A stretch of 64,000 bases of DNA from Halonatronomonas sp964558325 (GTDB taxonomy: Bacteria; Bacillota; Halanaerobiia; Halanaerobiales; Halarsenatibacteraceae), in the NCBI GenBank assembly GCA_964558325.1, contig CAZLCX010000006.1, positions 1 to 64,000 on the forward strand, written 5' to 3'. Both the position numbers and the translations under genes were made by a program. Position 1 is the stretch's first letter, and every line of letters starts with the position of its first letter. This document shows positions 17,759 through 26,914 of the stretch, piece by piece. The notes under the pieces were generated by a model. It did not search any database, was not told the origin of the DNA, and saw nothing but the letters and a program-made list of their open reading frames with translations.

Positions 17759-20110
17759 ATGGAGGAACTAACTAATAGATATAGTACTAAAACAGGCCAG
17801 GAGATAATAGAGGTTGATTTTGCTGAAGATCTAATAATTCCCAGCGGCAGTAATTTATTAATTGGCAATGGCTATCTGGGATATCGAGGGATTGAACCAA
17901 ACTGGGAAGCTGCAGAATTTAGCGGCTGTATTGTTTCAGATACCTATGACCAGGCAGATGGCAAATGGCGAGAGCTGGTCAATGCACCCAATGGTCTTTA
18001 TTTTAATATCATTGTAGATGACCAGCCCCTGGAAAAATTTCCTGGCAGAGCCTCAGAGTCTGAGTCCCTTATCCGTTTACTGGATTTAAGATCCGGTCTC
18101 TATAATTCAAAGCGAAAGTTTAATTTAAAAGGAACAAATTTTATCCTGGAAACGAAAAGATTTGCCAGTCTAAAACAGCTTGAATTGATTCCAGCTAAAT
18201 ACAGCCTTAGCTCAGATAGGGACCTTAAAATAAAAATTCAGGCAGGTATCGATAAAAAAACCTGGGATTTAAATGGCAGACATCTTAATAATTTCAAAGA
18301 ATTCAAGCAGGAAAATCTGCTTTCAACTGCTGCCCAGACAGTTGAAAGTAAGATTAAAGTTGCTGTCTCATCTTTGTTAAAAATGGCTGATAACAATTTA
18401 AACCAGGAATATAAGCTGATAAATAAAGATGATAAATATATGTTAGAAATAGAGATAAATTTAAAAGCCGATGAGCCAGTTGAATTTGAGCAGTTTATGG
18501 TAGTAGCCCATTCCAATCAGAAAAATAATCCCCTGCAGGCTTCTCAAAAAATAATTAAAGAGGCAGAAGAGGCCGGCTTTAATTTTTTATATGAAAGTCA
18601 GCTAGAGGCCTGGAATAAGATCTGGGATAGCTGGGGTCTTGAAATTGGTGGACCCTTAAAAGATCAGACATTAATTAATTTTAATCTCTATCATAATAGA
18701 ATAGCTACTCCTGCCTATTCAGAAAGGCTGCCGATTGGAGCCCGGGGATTATCCTGCCAGGCCTATCAGGGGGCGGCTTTCTGGGATCAGGAAATTTTTA
18801 ACCTGCCAGTATTTTTATATACTGAGCCAGAGATAGCCAAAAATATACTTAAGTACCGTTATCATACCCTGCCTGGAGCCAGAAAGAAGGCTAAGGACCT
18901 GGGTTATAAAGGGGCTTTTTATGCCTGGATCAGCGGCAAGACCGGGAAAGAACTCTGCCCGGATTTCTTTTTTGAGGATGTCCTTACCAGGAGAAAGATC
19001 AGGAATCATTTTAATGACTGGCAGATCCATATTTCTCCAGATATTGCCTATACAGTCTGGCATTATTATCAGGCTACCGGTGATATTGATTTTATTGTTA
19101 ATTATGGTAGTGAGGTAATCTTTGAAATAGCAAGGTTCCTATATTCCAGGGCCCATTTTAATAAGAATAAGAAAGAATTTGAGTTAATCCGCCTGCTAGG
19201 TCCAGATGAATACCATGAAAATGTTGACAATAATGTCTTTACCCTCTATCAGAGTAAATATGCTTTAGAGAAAGCCTTAATAATTTATAAAATCATGGAG
19301 AGGGATTATCCTGATAGACTTAAAGTTCTTAAAGATAAGATTGAATTAAAGGTTGAGGAAGTAGCCAACTGGAAAGAGCTGGCCAGATTGATTAAAGAAC
19401 CTGGACCAGACCCAGAGACAGGATTGATTGAACAGCATGATGGTTATTTTGATTTAGAGGATACAACCCCTGATGTCCTGGAAGAAAGACTTCAGGACCC
19501 TGGTGAATACTGGGGCTGGCCCAATGGGGTTGCTCACCATACTCAGGTTATTAAACAGGCTGATTTAATCCAGTTATTCTGGCTCCAGCCTGATTTATTC
19601 AGTCAGGAGATAAAAGAAAAAAATCTGGACTATTATCTAAAAAGAACAGAACATGGTTCATCTTTAAGCCCTTCTGCCTATGCAATTGAAGAGGCAAGGC
19701 AGGGTAGAACAGAACTGGCAAGGCAGAGACTAATTGATTCAGCTTCAATTGATTTAGAAAATACCAATAAAGCAGTCAGTGGAGGTACATTTATCGGTGG
19801 TATCCATACCGCCGCCTGCGGGGCATCCTGGCAGGTAATAACATTTGGCTTTGCTGGACTCAGTTTTATTGAAGCTAAAGGTGATAATATTTATCCAGAA
19901 ATAGAAGCTGTTTTAAATCCTGAAATTCCAGCAGCCTGGGATTATTATCAATTTAATCTAAAATTGTCGAATCAGGACTTAACTATTAGAGTGGAAACTG
20001 ATACAATTATAATAACAGCCTCAAAAAATAATCATGAGGAAGTTAAGATTAAGATTGGCGAAGAATCAATTATTGTTGCTCCTGGGATTACAAGAAAAAT
20101 TCGCCGATAG
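17759..20110 (+). CDS. Glycoside hydrolase family 65 disaccharide phosphorylase
   Basis: A 783-residue cytoplasmic GH65 enzyme that splits an alpha-glucoside with inorganic phosphate to give beta-glucose 1-phosphate. The N-terminal beta domain includes GNGYLGYRG. The (alpha/alpha)6 barrel contains FWDQEIF, and GPDEYH with the general acid at about E484. Phosphate-site motifs are KQADLIQ and HGSSLSPS. A small beta domain ends the chain. ATG 17759 is chosen over the in-frame TTG at 17699, which overlaps the permease, because AGGTG precedes the ATG. Maltose, trehalose, kojibiose, nigerose and glucosylglycerol phosphorylases share this fold, so the substrate is open. No beta-phosphoglucomutase gene is next to it. 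Confidence 0.9.
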   Translation: MEELTNRYSTKTGQEIIEVDFAEDLIIPSGSNLLIGNGYLGYRGIEPNWEAAEFSGCIVSDTYDQADGKWRELVNAPNGLYFNIIVDDQPLEKFPGRASESESLIRLLDLRSGLYNSKRKFNLKGTNFILETKRFASLKQLELIPAKYSLSSDRDLKIKIQAGIDKKTWDLNGRHLNNFKEFKQENLLSTAAQTVESKIKVAVSSLLKMADNNLNQEYKLINKDDKYMLEIEINLKADEPVEFEQFMVVAHSNQKNNPLQASQKIIKEAEEAGFNFLYESQLEAWNKIWDSWGLEIGGPLKDQTLINFNLYHNRIATPAYSERLPIGARGLSCQAYQGAAFWDQEIFNLPVFLYTEPEIAKNILKYRYHTLPGARKKAKDLGYKGAFYAWISGKTGKELCPDFFFEDVLTRRKIRNHFNDWQIHISPDIAYTVWHYYQATGDIDFIVNYGSEVIFEIARFLYSRAHFNKNKKEFELIRLLGPDEYHENVDNNVFTLYQSKYALEKALIIYKIMERDYPDRLKVLKDKIELKVEEVANWKELARLIKEPGPDPETGLIEQHDGYFDLEDTTPDVLEERLQDPGEYWGWPNGVAHHTQVIKQADLIQLFWLQPDLFSQEIKEKNLDYYLKRTEHGSSLSPSAYAIEEARQGRTELARQRLIDSASIDLENTNKAVSGGTFIGGIHTAACGASWQVITFGFAGLSFIEAKGDNIYPEIEAVLNPEIPAAWDYYQFNLKLSNQDLTIRVETDTIIITASKNNHEEVKIKIGEESIIVAPGITRKIRR

Positions 20111-20130
20111 AGTTAAGGAGGCGATTAAAA

Positions 20131-21141
20131 TTGGCTGTTACTATTAAGGATGTTGCTAATCTGGCAGAGGTTTCTCCTGCAACTGTTTCTAGAGTTATTA
20201 ATAATAGCTCTCTGGTAAAGGAAGAGACAGCGGTAAAGGTTAATGAAGCAATAGAGAAACTAAATTATCAGATCAATGAATCTGCCCGGGTCTTAAGGAC
20301 TAAATGCAGCAGCCTGATCGGTGTAATTGGGGCAGGAATGGATAATCCTTTTTTAATGAAATTATTAAAAGGGGTTGAAACTTCTGCTAAAGAAAATGGG
20401 TTTAATTTGATTTTTGGTGATTCAGAAGGGGAATTGGAACAGGAATTAAAGTACTTAAATATTTTAAATCAGCGAAGTGTTGATGGTTTAATAATTATAA
20501 CTGCCAGCATCTATAATAATCTTTTAGAGGAGATTAAAAATAAAGGCATTCCTGCAGTCTTTGCCTCTGGTTATGTTAATGATAATGACATCCCCTGTAT
20601 CAGTGTTAATAATTCTAGAGCGGCTGAAGATGTAATTGATTATTTATATGGGTTAGGTCACCGCAAATTTGGAATTATTAGAGGAACCTATTCGGATTTG
20701 GTAACCAGTGGCGAGAGGATTAAAGGTGTTAAGTCTTCTTTTCAGAAAAATAAGATTGATTTTAATTCAGTACCAATCTATGAGGGAGATTTTTCCTTTA
20801 AAAGCGGCTCGTTAGCTGTAAAAGAGATCCTATCGAGAAAACCTGAGACGACAGCTATTTTCTGTTTTGATGATAAAATGGCTATCGGGGCAATTAGAGG
20901 TGCTGAAAAGCTTGGCTATCAAATTCCAGAAGACCTCTCTATTATCGGTTTTGATGATATCGAATTAGCAAGTTATGTTAAACCTGCTTTAACCACTGTC
21001 CGGCAGTCTGGTTATGAGATGGGTTATCAGGCAATGGAATTTCTTAAGAAGGTAATCGAGGGTGAAGATCCAGGAAAATTAAAGGAATTTTTGCCCCATA
21101 AATTACAGATTAGAGAAAGCAGTGGAACTCCACCGGCTTAA
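20131..21141 (+). CDS. LacI family transcriptional regulator
   Basis: This 336-residue regulator has the LacI helix-turn-helix at residues 3-25 (TIKDVANLAEVSPATVSRVIN), the hinge helix near 48-58 (ARVLRTKC) and a periplasmic-binding-protein-like effector domain from about 60. C-terminal IPEDLSIIGFDDIELASY and LTTVRQ are standard. Start TTG with AAGGAGG. It is the last gene of the sugar operon, 20 bases after the phosphorylase gene, and its stop lies inside the operon's terminator. It likely represses the operon through the inverted repeat at 14289-14306; that target is inferred. Confidence 0.93.
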   Translation: MAVTIKDVANLAEVSPATVSRVINNSSLVKEETAVKVNEAIEKLNYQINESARVLRTKCSSLIGVIGAGMDNPFLMKLLKGVETSAKENGFNLIFGDSEGELEQELKYLNILNQRSVDGLIIITASIYNNLLEEIKNKGIPAVFASGYVNDNDIPCISVNNSRAAEDVIDYLYGLGHRKFGIIRGTYSDLVTSGERIKGVKSSFQKNKIDFNSVPIYEGDFSFKSGSLAVKEILSRKPETTAIFCFDDKMAIGAIRGAEKLGYQIPEDLSIIGFDDIELASYVKPALTTVRQSGYEMGYQAMEFLKKVIEGEDPGKLKEFLPHKLQIRESSGTPPA

Positions 21142-21157
21142 AAGTCGGTGGTTTTTT
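21130..21157 (+). terminator. Terminator overlapping the LacI stop codon
   Basis: CCACCG (21130-21135) pairs with CGGTGG (21146-21151), extended by two inner pairs, then TTTTTT. The regulator's TAA (21139-21141) lies in the loop. Confidence 0.88.
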
Positions 21158-21218
21158 ATATTAGACTTTTAAGATTTGGTTTTATAGGTTATAATAAATA
21201 GCAGGAGGAGATAAACTT

Positions 21219-22430
21219 ATGTATAATTTTGATAAAAAGATTGATAGAAGAGGAACTTCATCTGTCAAATGGGATAAAGTTAAGGAAATTTTTAATAGAG
21301 AAGATATAATTCCTCTCTGGGTAGCAGATTCAGACTGGCAGACTGCTCCAGAGATTATAGAATCTATAAAGAATAGAGTTGAACATGGTGTTTTTGGTTA
21401 TACTTTTCCGGCTAAAGAATATAAGGATGTAATAGTTGACTGGTATAAAAAGAGGTATGACTGGGAGATAAAATCTGACTGGGTAGTTTTACTTTCAGGG
21501 GTTGTTCCAGGCATAAATATAGCACTTAAGGCCTTAACAAGGCCTGGAGATTCAGTGATTATTCAGCCCCCGGTTTATTACCCATTCTTTTCAGCAGTCA
21601 AAAATAATGGAAATATACTCTTAGAGAATCAACTTGTCTTAAGGGAAGAAAACGGCAGTAAGAGATATGAAATAGACTGGCTGGATTTAGAGAATAAGAT
21701 TAAGAAAAATCCAGGAGTTTCAGCTTTAATCTTCTGTTATCCCCATAATCCAGTAGGCAGGGTCTGGCAGCCAGGTGAACTCAACAAATTACTGGATATG
21801 GCAGCTAAATATGACCTTCTGATAATTTCAGATGAGATCCATGCTGATTTTGTTTATAACGGACAGCACCGGCCCCTGGGTTCGATTAGGCCTGAACTTA
21901 ATGAGCAGATAATAACTATTTCTGCTCCAAGTAAGACCTTTAATATAGCTGGTCTGGCAACTGCCTATGCAATTATCCCTGATTCCAATTATCAGAAGAA
22001 ATTTAATCAGAGTTCTGATGGAATTCAGCCAGCTTTAAACCCTTTAGGACTAACGGCTTTAAAGGCCGCCTATCAGGACGGGGAAGAGTGGCTGGCCAGT
22101 CAGAATAAATATATTGAGAGTAATTATAAGCTTGTTAGAGATAAAATTGTTGATATTCCAGGAATCGAGATGGTTGAATCTGAAGGTACTTATTTAGTCT
22201 GGCTTGATTTTAGAGAAACTAAACTTTCTGATCAGGAATTAGAGGACTTATTATTCCAGGAAGCTAAAGTCGGACTTGAACCTGGCCACTGGTTTGGCAG
22301 AGGTGGAGAAGGATTTTTTAGAATGAATTTAGCAACCCAGAGTTCTAATCTTGAAGAAGCCTTAAAGAGGCTGGAAAATCTTATGCTAACCAGGTTTCCT
22401 AATTTAGAGGAAGATAATAATGGCTCTTAA
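21219..22430 (+). CDS. MalY/PatB family cystathionine beta-lyase-like aminotransferase
   Basis: A 403-residue fold-type I PLP enzyme. N-terminal DRRGTSSVKWD and PLWVADSDW are typical of MalY/PatB C-S lyases. FCYPHNPVGRVW and SDEIHADFVYNG precede the PLP lysine in SAPSKTFNIAGL (about residue 238). The C-terminal arginine is in GEGFFRMNLAT. It probably releases sulfide from cystathionine or cysteine, and in some species it also modulates sugar regulators. The start is ATG with GCAGGAGGAG. It overlaps the next gene by 11 bases. The preceding terminator separates it from the sugar operon. Confidence 0.9.
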   Translation: MYNFDKKIDRRGTSSVKWDKVKEIFNREDIIPLWVADSDWQTAPEIIESIKNRVEHGVFGYTFPAKEYKDVIVDWYKKRYDWEIKSDWVVLLSGVVPGINIALKALTRPGDSVIIQPPVYYPFFSAVKNNGNILLENQLVLREENGSKRYEIDWLDLENKIKKNPGVSALIFCYPHNPVGRVWQPGELNKLLDMAAKYDLLIISDEIHADFVYNGQHRPLGSIRPELNEQIITISAPSKTFNIAGLATAYAIIPDSNYQKKFNQSSDGIQPALNPLGLTALKAAYQDGEEWLASQNKYIESNYKLVRDKIVDIPGIEMVESEGTYLVWLDFRETKLSDQELEDLLFQEAKVGLEPGHWFGRGGEGFFRMNLATQSSNLEEALKRLENLMLTRFPNLEEDNNGS

Positions 22431-23655
22431 AAATATAATAATAATTGGCGGCGGACCTGCTGGCATGATGGCTGCTATAACGGCCAGGGCATCTAATAAT
22501 CGGGTTAGAATATTAGAGAAGAATAATAACTTTGGGAAGAAGCTACTTTTAACCGGTGACGGCCGCTGTAATCTAACTTCTACCTATGAACCTGGGGAGA
22601 TTATCGACAGTGAGATATTTATGGCCAGTAATTTTTTATATAGTGCCTTATATAGTTTTTCTCCTGCTGATACCTGGCGTTTCTTTAATGACCTCGGTGT
22701 TGAATTAAAGGAAGAGAGAGGCAGAAGAGTTTATCCAGTCTCAAATAAATCCTCTGAGATTAGAGATGCTCTGGTAACAAAGATGAAGCAGTCTGGGGTT
22801 GAAATTAATACAGGTTATAATGTAAAATCTCTCTGGCTTGATCAGGGAAACCTCAGGGGAGTTATTTTAAATGATGATAAAAAGATAAAGGCTGATAAAG
22901 TTATAGTAGCAACCGGGGGAATAACTTATCCAGAAACAGGCTCCAATGGTTCTGGTTATAAGCTGGCAGCCATGGCCGGTCATGAGATAATAGGTCCTAA
23001 TCTAGCCCTGGTGCCGATAAAAGTTAGGAATAACTGGACTGAAAAGGTCGCCGGCCTGAAATTAAAAAATATTGAATTAAAGTTAGTTTCTAATAAAAGT
23101 TCTAAACCTCTATATCACCAGCGGGGAGAATTAATCATTGAAAATAAAAGACTGACTGGAGCTTTAGCCCTGGAGGCAAGTTGTTTTATGGAAGAGCCCT
23201 ATAATAATTATAGATTAAAGCTTGATTTAAAGCCTGCCTTAACAATGACTGAACTTGAAGAGAGGTTGGAAAGGGAATTTAAGGAGATGGGAAATAAATA
23301 TTTAAAAAATAGTCTGGATAATTTACTTCCAGCCTGGCTGAGGCCTGTTCTAGTTAATCTTTCCTCGATTGGCTCTACCAAAAATGCCAATCAAATAAAT
23401 GCTGAGGAAAGAAAGGAACTGGCCGGTCTATTTAAAGAACTTACATTATCTGTAACCGGGACAGCTGATAGGGATGAGGCAATTATTACAGCCGGTGGCG
23501 TATCAGTTGCTCAAATAGATCCAGTTAAGCTTGAATCTAAGTTAATTCCAGGGCTTCATTTTGCAGGAGAAGTACTTGAACCGACTGCATTTACTGGAGG
23601 CCATAATTTACAGATAGCATTTTCTACAGGTTATCTGGCTGGACTTGAAAAATAA
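22420..23655 (+). CDS. BaiN/HI0933-like NAD(P)/FAD-dependent oxidoreductase
   Basis: This 411-residue flavoprotein starts with a dinucleotide fold (IIIIGGGPAGMMAA, about residues 5-18) followed by NNFGKKLLLTGDGRCNLTS, the signature of the HI0933/BaiN family. ATGGITYPETGSNGSGY at about 166-182 and the C-terminal GGHNLQIAFSTGYLAG also fit. Family members include flavin-dependent enoyl reductases in bile-acid degradation, but most are uncharacterised; the substrate is not known here. Its start overlaps the MalY gene by 11 bases, so the two are co-translated. A terminator follows. Confidence 0.88.
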   Translation: MALKNIIIIGGGPAGMMAAITARASNNRVRILEKNNNFGKKLLLTGDGRCNLTSTYEPGEIIDSEIFMASNFLYSALYSFSPADTWRFFNDLGVELKEERGRRVYPVSNKSSEIRDALVTKMKQSGVEINTGYNVKSLWLDQGNLRGVILNDDKKIKADKVIVATGGITYPETGSNGSGYKLAAMAGHEIIGPNLALVPIKVRNNWTEKVAGLKLKNIELKLVSNKSSKPLYHQRGELIIENKRLTGALALEASCFMEEPYNNYRLKLDLKPALTMTELEERLEREFKEMGNKYLKNSLDNLLPAWLRPVLVNLSSIGSTKNANQINAEERKELAGLFKELTLSVTGTADRDEAIITAGGVSVAQIDPVKLESKLIPGLHFAGEVLEPTAFTGGHNLQIAFSTGYLAGLEK

Positions 23656-23668
23656 TTTAATTATAAAT

Positions 23669-23697
23669 AGAAAAATCGCAGGCCACTGCCTGCGACT
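23669..23697 (-). terminator. Terminator between convergent BaiN-like and YlbF genes
   Basis: TCGCAGGC (23676-23683) pairs with GCCTGCGA (23688-23695) around a CACT loop. The T tract TTTTTCT lies on the minus strand, so it chiefly serves the YlbF gene; plus-strand readthrough may also stop. Confidence 0.8.
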
Positions 23698-23721
23698 TAA
23701 GCTAAAAATTATATTCAAAAA

Positions 23722-24075
23722 TTACTCAGTAATAATTGAACCAGCTTCACTGTTTTCAATAGCTTCGCTGATTGTCTGATTGACAGTTTCCATTACTTTA
23801 GAGAAATTTTGCTGAGCTTCGATAAATTCACTGATTTTAGGATTGGACTGCATTTTAGCCTGAAGGTTCTGGATTTCTTTCTGCTTATCTTCACCTAGAG
23901 ACTGACCATTCATCTGTGCCATCTGGACTCTCTGCTGAGCAGACTGGAATTCTTCCATAAGTTCAGTTGCTTTATCATCTTCAGTGATATTCTTTTCGGC
24001 TCTTTTCATTTCTTTAAATTCACTGGATTCAACAATTTCGTCAGCTAATGCTTCTGCTTTTTCGATTAATGCCAT
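23722..24075 (-). CDS. YlbF family regulator
   Basis: A 117-residue, entirely helical, highly charged protein. Residues 1-110 match the YlbF/YmcA (Com_YlbF) family: ALADEIVESSEFKEMKRAEKNI, then a coiled-coil middle and EAQQNFSKVMETVNQTISEAI. In Bacillus YlbF and YmcA form a Y-complex that directs RNase Y. A ribonuclease J gene lies 10 kb away but is not linked. Start ATG with GTGAGGTGAG. The divergent thiol/lysine operon starts 140 bases away. Confidence 0.85.
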   Translation of the reverse strand: MALIEKAEALADEIVESSEFKEMKRAEKNITEDDKATELMEEFQSAQQRVQMAQMNGQSLGEDKQKEIQNLQAKMQSNPKISEFIEAQQNFSKVMETVNQTISEAIENSEAGSIITE

Positions 24076-24138
24076 TAATACTCACCTCACTTGCTTAATA
24101 CTGAAATAATGATAACATTAATAATATTTAGTGTCAAA

Positions 24139-24167
24139 TTGATAAATTTATTGATAGATTGTATAAT
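24139..24167 (+). promoter_or_regulatory. Promoter of the thiol-ligase/lysine operon
   Basis: TTGATA (24139-24144) and a consensus TATAAT (24162-24167) are spaced by 17 bases, 48 bases before the ligase ATG. No other strong promoter was seen in the following 9 kb. Confidence 0.7.
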
Positions 24168-24215
24168 GAAATAGTATTGATAAATAATTTACTCAAGTAA
24201 TTGGATGGTGAAACT

Positions 24216-25517
24216 ATGGCAAACTTTAAAAACAATTATATTGAACAGCTAGTTGACCATTTTAGAAAAAATGAAACCAGTCAACAGGATTATAAATTAG
24301 GGATTGAATTTGAACATTTTTTAGTCCAGGGAGATAATTTAAGGGCAGTTCATTATTATGGTAATAATGGAGTTGCAGATTTATTGAGTCAGATGACAGC
24401 CCAGGGCTGGCAGGTATGTAAATTAGGGGATGATCAGAAACAAATCATCTGTTTAAATAAAAAAACTGATGAGATAAACTTAGAACCAGGTGGCCAGATT
24501 GAGTTTAGTTTTAGCCCTAAAGATTCAATTAAAGAGATTGAAGAAGCATATTTTAATGTGACTGCTGATATGAAACCTATTCTTAAGGAAAATAATTATA
24601 ATTTAATCACGCTGGGTTACCAACCGGTGACTAAAATTAAAGAGTTAGAATTATTACCGAAAAAAAGATATTACTTGATGTTTGAACATTTTAAAAAACG
24701 GGGGAATCTGGCCCATAATATGATGTTAGGGACTGCATCAACCCAGATAAGCCTTGATTACAGCAGTGAAGAGGATTTTTCTAAAAAATTTGCAGTGGCC
24801 AGCTGGTTAAGTCCTATCATTTATTCTACACTTGATAATACTCCGATTTTTGAAGGGAAAAGAACCAGTGAATATGCTGTCAGGGCCAAAATCTGGAATG
24901 ATTGTGACGCAGATCGTTGTGGTATTTTAGATAAATCAATTGAAGGTGATTTTACATATAGAGATTATGCTGAGTATATAGTTAATTTGCCGGCAATCGT
25001 TGCTCCAGAGGCTAAGACTGAAAAGCCTACAGACCTTAAATTTAAAGAGGCCTTTACTAAAGAAAAGTTGACTGCTGAAGATATTGAGCTGATGCTATCC
25101 TTTTCCTTTACTGATGTTAGACTTAAAGAATATTTAGAGATCAGAATGGCAGATTCATTTCCTCTACCACTTGCCCTTGGCTATCTGGCATTTCTAAAGG
25201 GAATTTTTTATGATCAGAGCAATTTAGATTATGTCTTTAAGCAGGTCCAGAAAACAACAACTTTTAAAGTAAAAAAAGCTATCTATAATCTTAAAAAGAG
25301 GGGCTGTAAGGAAACCTATACAGATAATATTATGATGGCTGACTGGTTAAAACTTTTAATTGAAAGATCAATGCAGGGACTTTCTGGAGATGACCAGGAG
25401 CATCTGTTATATTTAAAGAATTATTTGCAGGACTACCTGCCTCCAAGAACTGCAGCCGGCAATACTGGAAACTTAAAAGAGGACTTTGATTATTCTTTAG
25501 TCTATTCCTGGGAGTGA
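24216..25517 (+). CDS. Glutamate-cysteine ligase family protein (GCS2)
   Basis: This 433-residue protein belongs to the plant/EgtA-like glutamate-cysteine ligases. It has the nucleotide-metal motif LGIEFEHFLV (E31, E33), LEPGGQIEFSFSP at about 90-102, and MMLGTASTQISLDYSSEEDF at about 169-188. These enzymes join glutamate and cysteine using ATP to give gamma-glutamylcysteine. The first gene of the operon, nine bases before an ATP-grasp gene that could add the next residue. ATG 24216 is chosen over the in-frame TTG 24201, because the GGATGGTG between them can act as SD. Amino acid specificity is inferred. Confidence 0.82.
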   Translation: MANFKNNYIEQLVDHFRKNETSQQDYKLGIEFEHFLVQGDNLRAVHYYGNNGVADLLSQMTAQGWQVCKLGDDQKQIICLNKKTDEINLEPGGQIEFSFSPKDSIKEIEEAYFNVTADMKPILKENNYNLITLGYQPVTKIKELELLPKKRYYLMFEHFKKRGNLAHNMMLGTASTQISLDYSSEEDFSKKFAVASWLSPIIYSTLDNTPIFEGKRTSEYAVRAKIWNDCDADRCGILDKSIEGDFTYRDYAEYIVNLPAIVAPEAKTEKPTDLKFKEAFTKEKLTAEDIELMLSFSFTDVRLKEYLEIRMADSFPLPLALGYLAFLKGIFYDQSNLDYVFKQVQKTTTFKVKKAIYNLKKRGCKETYTDNIMMADWLKLLIERSMQGLSGDDQEHLLYLKNYLQDYLPPRTAAGNTGNLKEDFDYSLVYSWE

Positions 25518-25525
25518 TATAAATA

Positions 25526-26884
25526 ATGAATATTAAAGATTTAAACACTGCATATTTAGAGCTTTTTATGAATAATAAGAGAGAGTTTTTGGATGAGTTT
25601 AAAAATAAATTATGGCCAGAATTAGAAGCCAGTTCTGTTCGCTATAAGGGCAGGCCTGTGCCATTTTTATATCATCCATTTATGATTGATAAAACTGAAT
25701 GGAATAATTTAAAAGAACTCATTGAGAGCTTTAATCAAATTTTAGATAAAGTGATAGCCAGATATCTTGATGACAGGAAATTTAGATCATATTTTCCTTT
25801 TTCTGAAGAGATGGAAGAATATATTTTAGTTGAGCCTGGCTATAGTAATCCCTATCCAGTGGCCAGGTTTGATATCTTTTATTATAATGATTCAATTAAA
25901 TTTTGTGAGCTTAATACTGATGGGACTTCAGCCATGAATGAGGTCAGGGGTATCCAGGAAATTGTTGCTAACGGTGAGGCTGTAACTCAACTTAAACTGG
26001 AAAATAATCTAAAACTGGAAGGCTTTGAACTTTTTGATAGCTTAATTGATATAATGCTTGCTAAATATGATGATTTTTTAAGCAGTTATCCTGAAAGTCA
26101 GGTAAATTTTAAAAAGGATAAGCCGGTTATTGGAATTGTAGATTTCAGCAAGGATGGAACTATCAGTGAATTTAAAGAGTTTCAGCGCTGGTTTGATAAA
26201 AGGGGAATTTTATCTTATATTTTAGACCCCAGGGATGTTGAAAATAGAGATGATGGACTATATTATAATAATAAAAGGATAGATTTAGTTTACAGACGGG
26301 CAACTACAGGCAGATTATTTGATCATTACAGTGAAATAGGCGATTTTTTAACTGCCTATAAAGATCATAAATTCTGTATGTTCGGAAGTTTTCGCTCCCA
26401 GATTATCCATAATAAAGCTATCTTTCAGATCTTAAGCAACAAAGAATATCTTGATTTTCTAGATGAAGCTGAGCTTGAATTTATTAGTCAGCATATTCCT
26501 GAAACAGGACTTTTAACTAAAAATTCTATTGAAGCAAAGAATATTAAGGATAATAAAGATAAGTATATTTTAAAGCCAGATGATGGCTTTGCCGGCAAGG
26601 GAATTAAATTAGGAGCAGAGACCAGTCAGGAGGAATGGTTAGATTTTCTTGATCAATCAGTTAATAAGCCCTATCTATATCAGAATTATTGTCAGCCACC
26701 TACCAGAAAGATGATCTCAATTGATGATGGTGAAGTAGGAATTGATCCCTATTATTATCAGGTTGGTCTTTATGTTTTTGATGGTCAGGTTCAGGGAATT
26801 TATACGAGAGCCGGCCGGGAGAAGATAATCGGCTCAGATTATGAATGTTTTACAGTTCCAACCTATCTTGTTTCAAAAGAATAG
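25526..26884 (+). CDS. Glutathionylspermidine-synthase-like ATP-grasp ligase
   Basis: A 452-residue protein whose C-terminal half looks like an ATP-grasp ligase (YILKPDDGFAGKGIKLG at about 350-366; later PPTRKMISIDDGEVGIDPYYYQVG and a final YTRAGREKIIGSDYECF). The N-terminal part includes FCELNTDGTSAMNEVRG (about 130-146), similar to the pre-ATP-grasp domain of the glutathionylspermidine synthase family. Placement right behind the glutamate-cysteine ligase suggests it extends gamma-glutamylcysteine, either to glutathione or to a different conjugate. No amidase domain is fused. The substrate is unknown and family assignment is moderate. Confidence 0.65.
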   Translation: MNIKDLNTAYLELFMNNKREFLDEFKNKLWPELEASSVRYKGRPVPFLYHPFMIDKTEWNNLKELIESFNQILDKVIARYLDDRKFRSYFPFSEEMEEYILVEPGYSNPYPVARFDIFYYNDSIKFCELNTDGTSAMNEVRGIQEIVANGEAVTQLKLENNLKLEGFELFDSLIDIMLAKYDDFLSSYPESQVNFKKDKPVIGIVDFSKDGTISEFKEFQRWFDKRGILSYILDPRDVENRDDGLYYNNKRIDLVYRRATTGRLFDHYSEIGDFLTAYKDHKFCMFGSFRSQIIHNKAIFQILSNKEYLDFLDEAELEFISQHIPETGLLTKNSIEAKNIKDNKDKYILKPDDGFAGKGIKLGAETSQEEWLDFLDQSVNKPYLYQNYCQPPTRKMISIDDGEVGIDPYYYQVGLYVFDGQVQGIYTRAGREKIIGSDYECFTVPTYLVSKE

Positions 26885-26914
26885 CAGGCCAAAAATCAAG
26901 GAGGGTGATTGATA

